DNA of 64,000 nucleotides from Gnetum montanum (GCA_015680685.1 MNCI01005245.1:900975-964974); one strand, 5' to 3'; shown: positions 42,441-53,435, numbered from the stretch's first letter. The notes: generated from the letters alone by a model not told the origin. Translations and numbers: made by a program.

Positions 42441-45400
42441 CGAAAACAATTGGTAATTTTTCTAAGTGTTGGCCTATAACATGGAATTTTGTTATTTCGT
42501 CTCCTTTTCATGTATGGTTGATTTATCGTAACATTTTGGTTTCTTGTAGGAACACTGAGCCTTTTGTCCTGGTAGTTGAGCTAGTCAGAGTACTAGCATG
42601 GTTTGGCCCCCTTGAGGCTGATGAACCTACTCCTGATCTCACCATTGACAACAATGGGGTGTGGTTCAGGGAAGGGGTGTGTGAATTCCTTGCCTTCATC
42701 CTGGACAGATTTAAGGTGATTGTCTGGTCGCATCTAAGCAAACAAGTGGCATGGAGCGTGCTTGAGGCTATGTTGCTAGGAGCCTCAGAGGGTGTCGCGG
42801 TCTTCATGGAAGACATTGATGAGGGGCCGCTTGTGACTGAGGACAGTTCCTCTGGCAGGGCCAGGTCCACTCGCTCATTAGCAAGGGTGTGATTATCTCA
42901 ACAACACTCTATTTTTAGCTGTGTGTGCACACATGCTATTCCAAAACCCTCCTGGCATAGTGTATCGGGTAGATAGGTAAGATTTTTTAAGCTTGTCATT
43001 TCTGTCTCTTTGTTTTTTATTTAGTGTCTGCCCTTGTTTTGACGATTGTTCTTTTGCAGGCCCCAAGTTAACCAAGACAGAACGTGCGTTGATGATGATG
43101 GGCTTGCCCTAGCTCATACCTCTCTAGAGACCTTTATGGTGGGTCCCACCCTTTGTGAAGCTATATTAGCTCAAACCAAGGGTGACATTGTCCATTTTCA
43201 CAAATGGTTTTCTAGAGCGTTCGCACAATGCAAAGCTCGTGGGTGGTTGCACGAAGATTGGTCACATAAGGGACCAATTTTTCCTCATGACTCTAACTTG
43301 GGTAGCACCTCGAAGTCCACTACTGAAGGTAAGTGACAGTATTTTCTAGATGTGTTAACGTGTTTGTTCAACCGCCAGGGGTTATACTGAGGTAATGATT
43401 TCGAATTGTATATACAGTTGATGTCCCTCCCGGCAAAGACCTTGTCACAACCGGACGAACTGAGAGTACTCTCTCTATGAAGTTCGGGGAGATCAGTAAG
43501 GCTTAGAAATGGTTGTACACCCACACCCCGCTATCCATCATCCATTGTTTAAATGATGTCAGCCTTATGGAGCTCTTTACAACTCCGAGCCTTGATGTGT
43601 CGATAGCCGAAATGATTGGGATTGTTGATTCGTTCGACAAATCCGTTTCTTACTATAGCACCCAGATTAAGGGTGTTAAGATAGTCTTCCATCTATCAGC
43701 CAAATTCTTTTCGAACCTGTTTGGTGTACCGACAAATGGTATAAATGTAGTTTTGGACAAGGTTCATAAAGAGCTCCATACTGTTCGTGAATTAGAGGAC
43801 TGGTTGGGCGTTACCAAGGGTGCTAAGGGATTCCCTATGCAGGGGAAGTCAAAAGTTGAGGAAGTTAATGAATTATATCCCCTATTTAGGGCATGAGTAT
43901 TCCCTAAATCCCTTTTCCAGGTGTGGAGTCTTGGTGTTGAAGCTATGTGTATTATGCGAACCATCTTAGAAACCGAAATGCGTTATAACTGGGCCCAATT
44001 TTTGTTGTCAGGCCTGTATAAGGAGATAGTGCAATTGCGCTCAAATGTCGAAGCACAGTCTCATTTTACCTTTTCATTCTTTGCTAGTTATCTTCACCGC
44101 TTAGCTGAGTTTCTAGTGGTTCACGCAGACAATAAGTATGTTCTACGGGATCAAGGTCAATTATCCCGCCCGTGGATCAACCATTTGTTTGAAACAGCCG
44201 AGTCCCAAGATGCGCCCGAGGGAATTGATGAATCCATATCTATCACGACAGGGGATCATCTGGTACCTCAATCCACACATGTGACAGTGTGGGATTGGAA
44301 CTAGACGACATGCCTTATACTGCCAAGAGAGCAAAACGGGTCATCAAAGAGACCATCGGTAAGGCTAAGTCGAAGCTGACGAAGCGTGAATGTTCAACCA
44401 AGGAGGCCTCAAATGTGGACGAGCAACGGGTGAAGCGTATACAGTTCAAGATGCCTACCGAGGTAAGTAAACTTAGTACACTTATTGCTTTATCATTTTC
44501 ATCTTATTCATAATTTATTTACTTTGATCACTTACATGCCACTGATGCCTTCAGACTGGACTCGAGAAGTGAGGAGGTAGGAATTAGAGACTATCATTGA
44601 AGAGGAGGAAGCTACAATAGAGTTAATGACTAAGGAGGAGGATGTGGGCAAAGATTAGGCAGGAGAGATGGAAGAACTAAGGGAAGACACCACCGAGACT
44701 GAACTGGTAGATGACCAGAGTGGTGTCGATGAAATGTTCAGCAGCTTCCTTAAGGGAAGACTGGACTTAGGCAAACCCCCAAACCCAAAAGGAGATTGAG
44801 AACATGGTATGTTTTCATTCATTTTATTATGTTACTTTGTGAGTTGTTGTTTTATGGTGTTTTACTTTTATTTTTATTTTATCCCTTCTAGACGAAGGCA
44901 GTGAAACCAGAACGATGCAGCTGGATGTGCCCATGAAAATGGTTCCCCCTGAAAGGACCGCGGAGGTTAGTCCGTCTTGTACCTGTGGACCATTTACTTG
45001 GACTGAAATGCCAAGTAAAATGGATTTTGTGGCTAGTATCGCTGAGGAGGTTGTTGAACGTATTCAGGAAGCCCACCCTGAGATAGGTATAAATGTTTCG
45101 AGTTGTTTGCAGCTTTAGAGTTTCACACCCCATTTTTGTCATTTTAGCGTTTGTTCTTTTTGTGTGCATAGGTGCCAAACTGAGGTGGGATCCCTCTGAG
45201 ACAGTTAGCATAGAGAGTTTTCCCACACTATCCCCAAAAGTTGAGCAGGTACCAAGGCCAGTTTATGAGGAGGTGGCGGAGGGTCTTGTACACAACGCCA
45301 AATCGCTTTGGACTTGTAGGCGTTCCATCGAGCAGTTGTGGTTGCAAGTTCAAGCAAAGGAGAAGGAAGTTTCCGAGTTGTCAGTTGAGCGTGACGATCT

Positions 45401-46150
45401 CAAGGCTCGTTATAAGTTCGCCTCTGCTAAACTAATTGGTGATCGCTCTTGGCGGAATTCTAAGGTCATGTATACTAGATATTGAAACCTACTCAATCGC
45501 CACGCATCACTAACCCAGAAGCTAGCAAAGCGTAAGGCCCAAGTGGATCTACTAAACCTCAAGTGCCAAGATTGGAAGGCTTTCGCTTCCAAGGTACGCA
45601 AATGGGGTCAAGATGAAAAGAACCACACACATCATTATAATAAATCATTGAAGGAAGTATCTATTAAAAATCATCAACTTGAAATGTTTATGGAGGGTCT
45701 GGGTCTGCGCTCTGTGTTCGATACCTTTGCTCAAAACACGACTGTTGAGATGGAATCGCCTACAAGGGTGATTACAACCGCTTCTGGGAAGGTTTCAGTG
45801 GGTGAATTCCCTCTAAAGCATCCTACCTGGTCAGCTGTTGACAAGGGGAAGGCCTTGGTAGATGTCAACCTAGGTCTTGATGGGACAGATTGGACCAGTG
45901 TCTCAAAAGAGGAAATCCTTCGCCGACTGGAATTCGGTTTAGGGGGATCCCCTACGATAAGCATTTTTTTTTATGAAATTCATTTGCTAAATAATGTTTG
46001 AAGGTTTTTTTTTTGTCCTTATGTTGATTGTTTCTTTTGCATTTTTAGGATCAAGGCAATGATGATGTCCAAGAAGCTGGCCCCAGTGGAGCGGGGGCCC
46101 ATGATGCCAGCGGATCTAAAGGGGATGATCCTCCCATCCCGGATGTTTAG
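41583..46150 (+). pseudogene. Antisense multi-exon gene carried inside element A
   Basis: Proposed exons: 41,583-41,713; 42,550 to about 42,885; 42,919-42,976; 43,060-43,328; 43,418-44,462; 44,555-44,806; 44,892-45,086; 45,172 to about 45,955; 46,049-46,150. Donors such as GTAAGC, GTAAGA, GTAAGTGA and GTAAGTAA and acceptors TTCTTGTAG, CTTTTGCAG and TTTTTAG are textbook. Phase is kept exactly at junctions 1/2 (AG+G), 3/4 (AG+G), 4/5 (G+TT) and 7/8 (G+GT). The protein starts MGKGKEVEGQGRKGLDLHF. Exon 5 has the retroelement-associated pattern IVFHLSAKFFSNLFGVPTN. Exon 6 is acidic (TIIEEEEATIELM). Exon 8 is a coiled coil (IEQLWLQVQAKEKEVSELSV). The end is Gly/Asp-rich (DQGNDDVQEAGPSGAGAHDA). Lesions: in-frame stops near 43,504, 43,894, two in exon 6 and 45,482, one frameshift near 44,280, and a lost donor after exon 2. 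It is antisense to A, so its introns would survive retrotransposition. Function is unknown. Confidence 0.7.
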
Positions 46151-46232
46151 TTTCTTTTTTTTGTGAAATTATTCTGACTCACATTTATACAGGAATTGTA
46201 AATTGAAAATTTTGAGTTATATTGAACATATG

Positions 46233-46238
46233 AATAAA
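46233..46238 (+). terminator. AATAAA polyadenylation signal of the antisense gene
   Basis: AATAAA lies 83 bases after the stop codon TAG (46,148-46,150) in an AT-rich stretch containing TTGTAATTGTA. This is the expected distance for a plant near-upstream element. Confidence 0.55.
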
Positions 46239-46499
46239 ATGAGTTAACTCTTGTAATTGTACATCATTACATGTATACGTATAAGAAAAAAAAATTTGTC
46301 GATTTTGAGTTTAATTGTAAACACGATACAACAATGTAAAATGTTTTGGTTTGTTTTTATTGTTTAAATGTAGTGCACGAATATAATTATAAGTAGGAGT
46401 ATAATGATAAACGAAAGATAATCACGAAAATTGTTATTGACAACGTGACAATGCAAGCATAAATTCGAACAATGAGCCGGTATTTGAGATAAAAAAAAG

Positions 46500-46890
46500 T
46501 ATAAATGGACAATCTAGTTTAAGGCCATTTCAGGCTACATACGCACTAGTTTAAGGCCATTTCGGGCCATATGTGTAGTTTAAGGCCATTTCGGGCCCCA
46601 GCGTAAGCAAGAGACGTTTCGAACGACACGGGTGGATTTCTCAGTTGACCGACCATCTCTAATCATGGCTAGTTTTATGTCGTTGCGGACATGATAGTTT
46701 AATGTCATTCCGGACTTGGAATGTAGTTTGATGTCGTTTCGGACTTGTTGTAGTTTAATGTCATTTCGGACATGCAATGTAGTTTAACGTCATTTCAAAC
46801 ATGTTGTAGTTTAACGTCATTTCGGACATGGAATGTAGTTTAACATCATTTCAGACAGTTTGTAGTTTAACGTCATTTCAGACCAAGTGT
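46500..46890. repeat. AGTTTAA-GTCATTTCGGAC array, protease side of antisense gene
   Basis: About twelve units are present. The first three have the form AGTTTAAGGCCATTTCGGGCC (given as AGTTTAAGGCCATTT plus CGGGCC). The rest have the form TAGTTTAACGTCATTTCGG followed by ACATG, at about 20-35-base spacing. On the minus strand they translate as repeated VRNDIKL. They belong to the same repeat theme as 36,960-37,450 and 40,960-41,110. Confidence 0.85.
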
Positions 46891-46896
46891 TGTTTA

Positions 46897-48280
46897 TTGA
46901 TTTAGTAATTTTTTGATTTTTCTCACTTTGACGTTAGGCGATGCGTTAGCGGGTATGATTCTATATTCAACGTCTCCTTCGCTGATCACGTTGAATGGTA
47001 ATTCAGCCCAAGGGACATCTGATGGAATTGTTCCCGCATTAGTGTTTTCTTGCGCTTCAGCATGTATCATGGTTTCTGTGTCAGTTGTGCTTTCTAAGTG
47101 AGGCTGCGTATGTACAATGTCAAGCCCGGGTATTTCTGTTTTGGGTGGATTTTCTATTGTGTTTAAAAGATTATCGCCTACTAGTTGTTGTTCATTTATG
47201 TCATGTTGTCTAGGCTCTTCGAGCTTAACCTCTAAGCCTTGGTCTGTGTCTATGTACGATGAGATGATGGGTGTTGCAACCTCCCCGTGTATAACGATTT
47301 CATCGCCTTTGTAAGGCAGGTGAATTTCTTGGTGAATGGGTGAAGAGACTGCTTTAAGTTGGGCTAACCAGGGCCTTACCAAGATTAGGTTGAACCCTGG
47401 AATTTCATCAATTACCACAAAGTCAGCAAATGTTGGGAATTAGTCCTCTGCTATGAAGTCTAAAGTCACAGTGCCTTTGACTCTGACGCGCAACCCGCTG
47501 AACGATTTCAAGCATGTGGTGGCAGTTGGTTTGATTAGCTCTGTAAGCCCTAGTTGTTTAACGATGGGATATGGCACTACGTTTGTGGCAGCTCCATCCT
47601 CTACATGGACCCTATGTATCTTGAATTGGTTTACCCGTATTGTTATGAACATAGGGGCTATTGTTACTTCTCTTGTTTTCTCATCCAACTTGATGTTATC
47701 GTTGTGGAAACTTAATGGCTTGGAAATTGATCCTTGAGGTGAGTACATTACCGCATGAATTGAAGGTTCATTTGGAGGCAAGTCCTCGCTTACTGGGATA
47801 GATGTTAACATGCGTAGTAGAGCTTCGCGGTGGGTTTGAGATGTTAGCACTAGATCGTATAAACTCAATGAGGTATTTTTTTGTTTGACTGCTTGCATGA
47901 CTTGTGTTAGGACTGTTGCTAGGTCTCTACTGTTGGACGCATGTTTATTGGCAGTGATTTGGTCCATTGGGCACAAAAATTTTATTTCATGCATGGTTGA
48001 TTTGTCATTTTTTCACAAAATGGTTGATTTAGGCATATCGTGTTTTTTGGATGATTCACCCTCATGGCCTGTGTTTGGTTTATCGTTAGATAGTGTCATG
48101 GGTACTGCGTTGAGCGGGGTAGGTTTAGGAGGTTCTACGGCTAGCCGTTGACGCTCCTTCTCCAAGCATTCGCGTGTAAGCTTGTCAGCTAGGTGTTCTC
48201 GTGTGTGGCGTGGGGGTGTGGTTGGTTTCGGGGCTTCAGATTGTTTTGAGATTCGTACTACGTATGGAGTCGAGGCCACA
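46897..48280 (-). pseudogene. Element A gag end and aspartic protease
   Basis: The minus-strand frame from about 48,280 is a Pro/Lys/Glu-rich gag end (KQSEAPKPTTPPRHTREHL), then a helical segment (RDLATVLTQVMQAVKQKNTS). The protease follows: VHVEDGAATNVVPYPIVKQL with catalytic Asp in a DGA motif (DSG/DTG in most proteases), then FNLILVRPWLAQLKAV with Arg-Pro-Trp, as in Tat/Athila proteases (LLGRPW). A linker to PNVKVRKIKKLLNQ precedes the stop. In-frame stops: TGA near 47,997 and TAA near 47,440. At about 48,280 it runs directly into inverted pol text of A', so the rest of gag and the 5' LTR are missing. Confidence 0.8.
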
Positions 48281-49648
48281 CTAGCATTAAACATATCGCC
48301 TAACATGTTCCATATGTTGCCAAGCTCCATAATCAACTGTGCGAAACCCTTAACCAATACGCTCGATGAATTGCCAATTGCGTCTGTTAGTACAACACAC
48401 GTGATAGAATGGTATGACGACATAAAAGAGTACCTTCTATGCAGTGAAACACCACAACACTTAACGAATGCACAAAAAGATGTGGTACGAAAGCATTCTC
48501 GGCAATATACACTGGTGGGAGACACATTGTGTCGTAGATCCTACGAAGGCATATTGCTAACATGCGTTAGTAGCACTGATGCCCAAACCATCGTTGAGCA
48601 AGTACATGATGGACTATGTGGAGGACATATAGCACCAAAAGCAATGGCAACAAAGATAAGACACTTAGGTTATTATTGGCCACATATGGAGTATGGCTGT
48701 CTCTCCAAGGCTAAAACATGTAGTACCTGTCAAAGACATAGTAATCTAATCCATGTCCCACCAAATGAGTTGCATACAGTGCAAATTACATGGCCCTTTC
48801 AAAGGTGGGGGTTGGACCTTATCAGACCAATAACACCCTCATCTTCTGTAGGGCATAGTTTCATCATAACTGCAACAGAATATTTCATGAAGTGGGTAGA
48901 AGCTATTCCCCTTCAAAAGACCACATCTAAACATGTACGCAACTTCATTCTCAAAAACATTGTAACCCGTTTTGGCATCCCCATGACCATCATCATTGAT
49001 AACAGGCCATAATTCAATAGTGCCGAAACCAAAACTTTCTGCGAAAGTCTGGGGATCAAAAACTCATTTTCATCCCCTTACTACCCTCAGAGCAATGGGC
49101 AAGCAGAGGCCACCAACAAAACCATCATTACTATACTTAAAAAGATGCTTACCCACAGTAAGAGAAGATGGCACGAACAGTTGGTATACACATTGTGGGC
49201 ATATTGTACCACGCATCGGACTTCAACAGGTAAAACACCATATAGTCTGGTTTATGGTTCAGAAGCTGTTTTACCTCTGGAATTGCGAGTACCTTCTTTA
49301 AGGATCACACTTTCCGGACTCCTCGACGAAGGGCAAAACAATGACCTGCGCATCATTGACCTAGACTCGGTGGAGGAGGAACACATACGTGCACTCGATC
49401 AGATTGAATGGTACCAAAAATGACAACGGCAATGCCATCGGCACGACATTCATAAGCACCCTATCAAAGAAGGCGACCTTGTACTCAAAGCTGTTTGGGA
49501 ACACCCGGATAAATTATCAACCAACTAGGAAGGGCCCTACTTGGTCACCAAAGCATACGACAATGGAGCATTCAAGTTAGCTGATATAGAAGGGAATGAG
49601 CTGGCAAATCTGACCAATCACTTGTTCTTGAAACCATTCCATATTTGA
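48281..49648 (+). pseudogene. Element A' fragment: end of second RNase H plus integrase
   Basis: Forward copy of A pol. The frame opens EATLALNISPNMFHMLPSS (second RNase H end) and runs to YDDIKEYLLCSETPQHL, then integrase: VGDTLCRRSYEGILL, zinc-binding VHDGLCGGHIAPKAMATKIR and CSTCQRH, core LDLIRPITPSSSVGHSF, KWVEAIPLQKTTSKH, FGIPMTIIIDNRP with the second catalytic Asp, and GQAEATNKTI with the catalytic Glu. A stop at 49,010 (TAA after NRP, where Gln is expected) breaks it. A frame change near 49,425 precedes the C-terminus ending LTNHLFLKPFHI at 49,648. The 276-codon frame at 48,182-49,012 is the longest in the window, but its first 35 codons come from the inversion junction and not from pol. 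Confidence 0.85.
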
Positions 49649-49679
49649 GTACAGGCTCAGGTACATGCGAGTCCTGGCA

Positions 49680-50070
49680 TCACGACTATAAACTGATACC
49701 ACAGCTCATCCTGGAATCATGACGATAAACTAATACCATAGAACAGTCCTGGAATCATGACGGTAAACTGATACCATAAACAGTCCTGGAATCATGACTT
49801 AAAACTGATACCACTGCTCGTCCTAGAATCATGATGGTAAACTGATACCACACAGTGTCTGCAATGACAATAAACTAGCAGCCATCCGGTACGACAGTAA
49901 ACTACCACAGTTGCATTCACCAGAGTCTGCTAAGACTATAAACTGGTTTGCCTCTTCACGGTCCGCCAAGACTAGAAACTAGCAATGCACCGTCCACCAT
50001 GATGCTAAATGGGAAATGTCCAATGGGTCATGACATAAAACTAACCCATGATAGTCTGCTAAGACTATAA
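49680..50070. repeat. AGTTTA tandem array in A' (reverse of 36,960-37,450)
   Basis: Units such as ATAAACTGATACCACAGC and GGAATCATGACGGTAAACTG repeat about ten times. They are the reverse complement of the array beyond the integrase stop in the left A copy. Confidence 0.8.
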
Positions 50071-50303
50071 ACTGGCAATTTCATCTCTGGTTCCTCAATC
50101 TGTACCTGCATTCAAACTTCATCAGAATCACTGCCTCGTGCGCCATCGGACAATCCCAACAACATTGCTGCCATTCATATACAGTGCCTGAAATCTCATC
50201 TGGTGCCTTTGTTTCATTAGTAGCTACTTAAGTCTAAGCTTGTTTACGCACTCATGGTTTTCTTGTCTTCTTGGAGTTTTGTTTGTAGGATGACAATCAG
50301 AGG

Positions 50304-51530
50304 TGTTCGTACAAGAATGCACTTTGTCATGACGCTCCTCAGCATGACTAAAAGCTTGAGGGCCCCACATACAGCTTCAGGCGAAGTCGAACTCAACAAG
50401 AATCAGGTCCCTGGGATCCACAGACGGCCACGGCGACATCTGGTATCAAACATGGCAACTTCGAAGATCAAGATACTTAGTTTTCATTAAGTATATATTT
50501 CCAGCATATACGCTCAAGTATACATTCTTAGCATATACGACCAACGTATACACTCAAGTTCACATTTCTCAGCGTATACGCCCAGCGTACACGCCCAACA
50601 TACATGCCCAGCGTACACGCCTCACAAGTACGTTCAGCCTGTACAACTGATGCATACACCCGGCATGCAATCCCTGAAGATGGCATGGAAACAACACTGC
50701 AGAGTAAGATTTAGTACAAGGAAACAACTCACACGATTAGAGCAACCATCAGCATATACGCCCAGCGTATATGCCCAGCACATCCAACGTATACGCCCAG
50801 CACATCTAGCGTATACACACAGAGTCTACGTCCGCCTGATACAGCGTATACGCCCAGCAAATGTAACATATTGTATACTTGTAAATTTTATTCTTTCGCA
50901 CTTGGTCAACGCGCCACATGTCACCCAACCTGAGTCTAACATCTAAACCTATATAAAAGCCCTAATTTTTCACTAGATCCAGGTCAGTTGGCAATTTTGA
51001 GCAAACCAGAGAGAAAAACATAGACGCTAAGAACCAGAGCGAAGAATCCTATAAGCTAGACTTCAACCCTGTACGTTGAGCATACAGCCTCTACGCTGAG
51101 CATACAGTTTGAACTAGCCCACAGTCATCCCTACATCCATTGGGGCTATTCGTCCACCTTGTGTGAAAGCCACAAATGCATTAGACCGGTGCATTGTAAC
51201 TCTCACTTTGCAATAATATTGCTACATTTTCTTCCTAAAATCTGTTACAGTTTTGCATTAATTATTGCATGTATACTGTTTATGCTCTTTTATGTTTACG
51301 CTCTGTTTGCATCAGTTACACTGTTTACGCTCTATTTTATATCTGTTAGGTCGTTTACATATAACCCAGCGTATAGCACCTCAGTGTACGTTTGGGGAAA
51401 CCCTTGCCTGATCCGTGTGCGGACCACTCAAGGTACTCTGCCTTCGTCAATTCTAGCTTGCCCTCAAGTGAAGGTAGGATCTTCTGTGCGTGTCCGAAAA
51501 TCTCCCGGTTTCTATTTCCTTCCAGCTGGA
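50304..51530 (+). mobile_element. LTR of element A' (forward, 3' end truncated)
   Basis: It starts TGTTCGTACAAGAATGC after ATGACAATCAGAGG. It follows the reversed copy at 34,750-36,845 but has no 832-bp insertion, and it stops after TTCCAGCTGGA. It lacks the last 20 or so bases (through CGATTTCGGGCGGTACA) seen in the other copy, and runs straight into the 123-bp duplication of B RT at 51,531. The GCGTATACGC array is at 50,490-50,870. Confidence 0.85.
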
Positions 51531-51653
51531 GACATCATTGTGTAATAGACAGTTCTCCAAGGAGTCACAATACTCATGTACAATTGATGTTTTGGATTGA
51601 TTATAACTTGGTTATATCCTAAGAACCCATATATAAAGAATAATAAGGCATGT
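51531..51653. repeat. 123-bp direct duplication flanking the A complex (right copy)
   Basis: This is the partner of 34,626-34,748. It overlaps B RT text and makes the B gene partly double across the A complex. Confidence 0.85.
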
Positions 51654-52310
51654 CCAATAGTAGTGTCAATGAGTTGATTAATACTAGGCAAAGAAAAATC
51701 ATCTTTAATAGTTTCCTTTTTGAGGTCTTAGACATTAATATAAATATGAATGCCCCCATTCTTCTTGGGAACTACCACTACGTTAAACATCCAATCAGTG
51801 TAATCAACAACCTGAATGAAACCTACTTGGTAAAGCTTTTTGATCTCATCATGAACTACTAAGGCCAAATCTATTTGCAAACATTTTGCTTAACAAGCTT
51901 GATACTCGGGTCAAGTATGATGTTATGTTACACTAAATGTGGATCCAATCCTAGCATATCCTTGTATCACCAAGCAAAGACTTTAATGTTATTTTGAAGG
52001 ATCTTGATGATGTCTTAGGTCATCTGGGGTTCTAGTGAGGTGCTTAGCTTCAGGATTTTCTCCTCACCATTGAGGTTTGTAATAGGGATATCAACTAGAG
52101 AATTTCTTATGGTATCTCTAGCCTCTAAATCAAGAGTCTTAACTAGGCATTCGGGCCACTCTAGGGACTTCTCTATTGAGGCTATATGGTAAAATAGGCT
52201 CCAAGGTTCAAGGTCTAAGAATTTGAGGTTAATTGATCTTTCACATCACTATAAGCTTGACTCAAGCTTAAGGGTAGGTCAAATTGTGCCCATGTATCCA
52301 TGCTGTAATC
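51531..52310 (-). pseudogene. B pol RT N-terminus and linker, right copy
   Basis: On the minus strand from 52,310: linker matching 16,555-16,912 (EKSLDWPE at about 52,180), ILKLSTSLEP-type text, HNIILD, then without interruption the RT start. There is no S1 insertion here: the text GAGTATCAAGCTTGTTAAGC shows the empty AGTAT site near 51,905. RT continues (EGFIQVVDY-type) to the 123-bp duplication and then meets A'. The plus-strand ORF at 51,650-51,862 is a shadow of it. Confidence 0.8.
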
Positions 52311-53139
52311 CTACATGTCAACAAAAGCATATTAACTAACATCTATATCACATAATTGTCAAATCATGCTAAAATCATGTAAAATATTATGACACTAAAG
52401 CATAACATAGTTGAATAGGATCAAAACAATGTAGAACAAGACAAAATAAGGCTCAATAAGATCATAAAATGATAAACTAAGGTCAACGAAGATATACTGA
52501 GATGTAACAAGGTGAAATAAGGGCTAAATGATGTCAAATGATGTAAAGTAAGGGCCAAATGAAGCTAAAACCATGCAAAATGATGTCAAATGAGATTGAA
52601 TAAGGTCTTAATGATACCAAACGACATCAAATGATGTGAAATAGAATAAAATGAGGCCAAATGATGTTAACAATAATGTCAAATAAGGTCAAATGATACC
52701 AAATGAAATCAAAATGATGCGAAATGATGCTAAATGAAATCAAATGATGCTAAAATGATGAAAAATATTGTCAAATGATATCAAATGATGTAAAAGGAGG
52801 TCAAACAAGGTCGAACATTATCAAGAATAATATTAAATAATAATATTTATTGTTCATGTGATTTTATGATCAAAATAATGAAAACTTAGCAAAAACATGC
52901 ATTAGATTGCTAAAACAAGTAGAAATCTAGTGAAAATAGATTATAAATTGTCAAAATTAGAAAAACTCTAGAGAAAACAGGTTGGAAACTGCTAAAATAA
53001 GTAAAAAAGCTAGTAAAAATAGTCAAACTAAAAAAATATTTTAAAAATAGTGAAAATAAGGAAAAATCTTGTGAAAACTAATAAAAAAGTTGTTTTTTAT
53101 TGTCAAAATAATTTAAAAAGCTAAAAATTGATACACCCA
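52310..53139 (-). repeat. Degenerate tandem repeats upstream of B RT (right copy)
   Basis: Mirror of 15,721-16,495. The plus strand shows CCAAATGATGTCAAATGATG-type units from 52,490 to 52,820 and AAAATAGTGAAAATAAGG-type units from 52,880 to 53,110. No coding text. Confidence 0.65.
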
Positions 53140-53435
53140 ACATGTGAAAACCATCTATTCAATGTGTGAGTTTCTTATCTCATATTCCCAATGTGTAAGG
53201 CCATTGAAAGTAGTGTTTGAGCTAGATTAATCAAGTTTGAAGCTTGTTTATGTTCTATACATTGGTCCACATGCTATCATAGTATGTGGGGCTAGGATCC
53301 CCACCATGTGGACTCTTCAAGGCTAAATTCCAACATGTGGACTCTTCAACAAAACTAGGATCCCCACCATGTGTATCAACAATGCATATAGCTTCCTCTA
53401 CCTTGAAGTGGACAAATCTGATACACATTGTTGAA
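53140..53435. other. Unclassified junction segment between B and D (right copy)
   Basis: Mirror of 15,426-15,720, with the same repeated GGATCCCCACCATGTG phrase twice and AACAATGCATATAGC / ATACACATTGTTG. It keeps the D/B border identical in both arms, so that border predates the inverted duplication. Confidence 0.45.

Larger units (their letters stand above)
40925..46926 (-). other. Candidate 6-kb intron of element A between protease and RT
   Basis: On the element (minus) strand the protease frame reads NVK followed by GTGAGA (donor at 46,926). The RT frame begins after TTTAAG (acceptor at 40,925) with LPENIEQY. Both joins are phase 0, so removal would fuse protease and RT in one frame. Without splicing the frame stops 10 codons on (KVRKIKKLLNQ, stop). 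Ogre elements of the Tat lineage are known to carry an intron between protease and RT. Here the proposed intron would be much larger and contains the whole antisense gene and two repeat arrays. The acceptor lacks a strong pyrimidine tract, which lowers confidence. Confidence 0.45.

Noticed and set aside
42893-43075. Clean splice donor after exon 2 of the antisense gene
   Set aside because: Candidate GT sites there (after GCAAGG) do not give the phase that exon 3 needs. The donor is probably mutated, so the exon 2 end is left approximate.
46580-46777. Minus-strand ORF with repeated VRNDIKL
   Set aside because: Product of the AGTTTAACGTCATTTCGG tandem array. The unit length happens to keep frame.
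48182-49012. 276-codon plus-strand ORF read as one intact protein
   Set aside because: Its first 35 or so codons are antisense gag text from the inversion junction. The rest is a fragment of second RNase H plus integrase, so it is a chimera.
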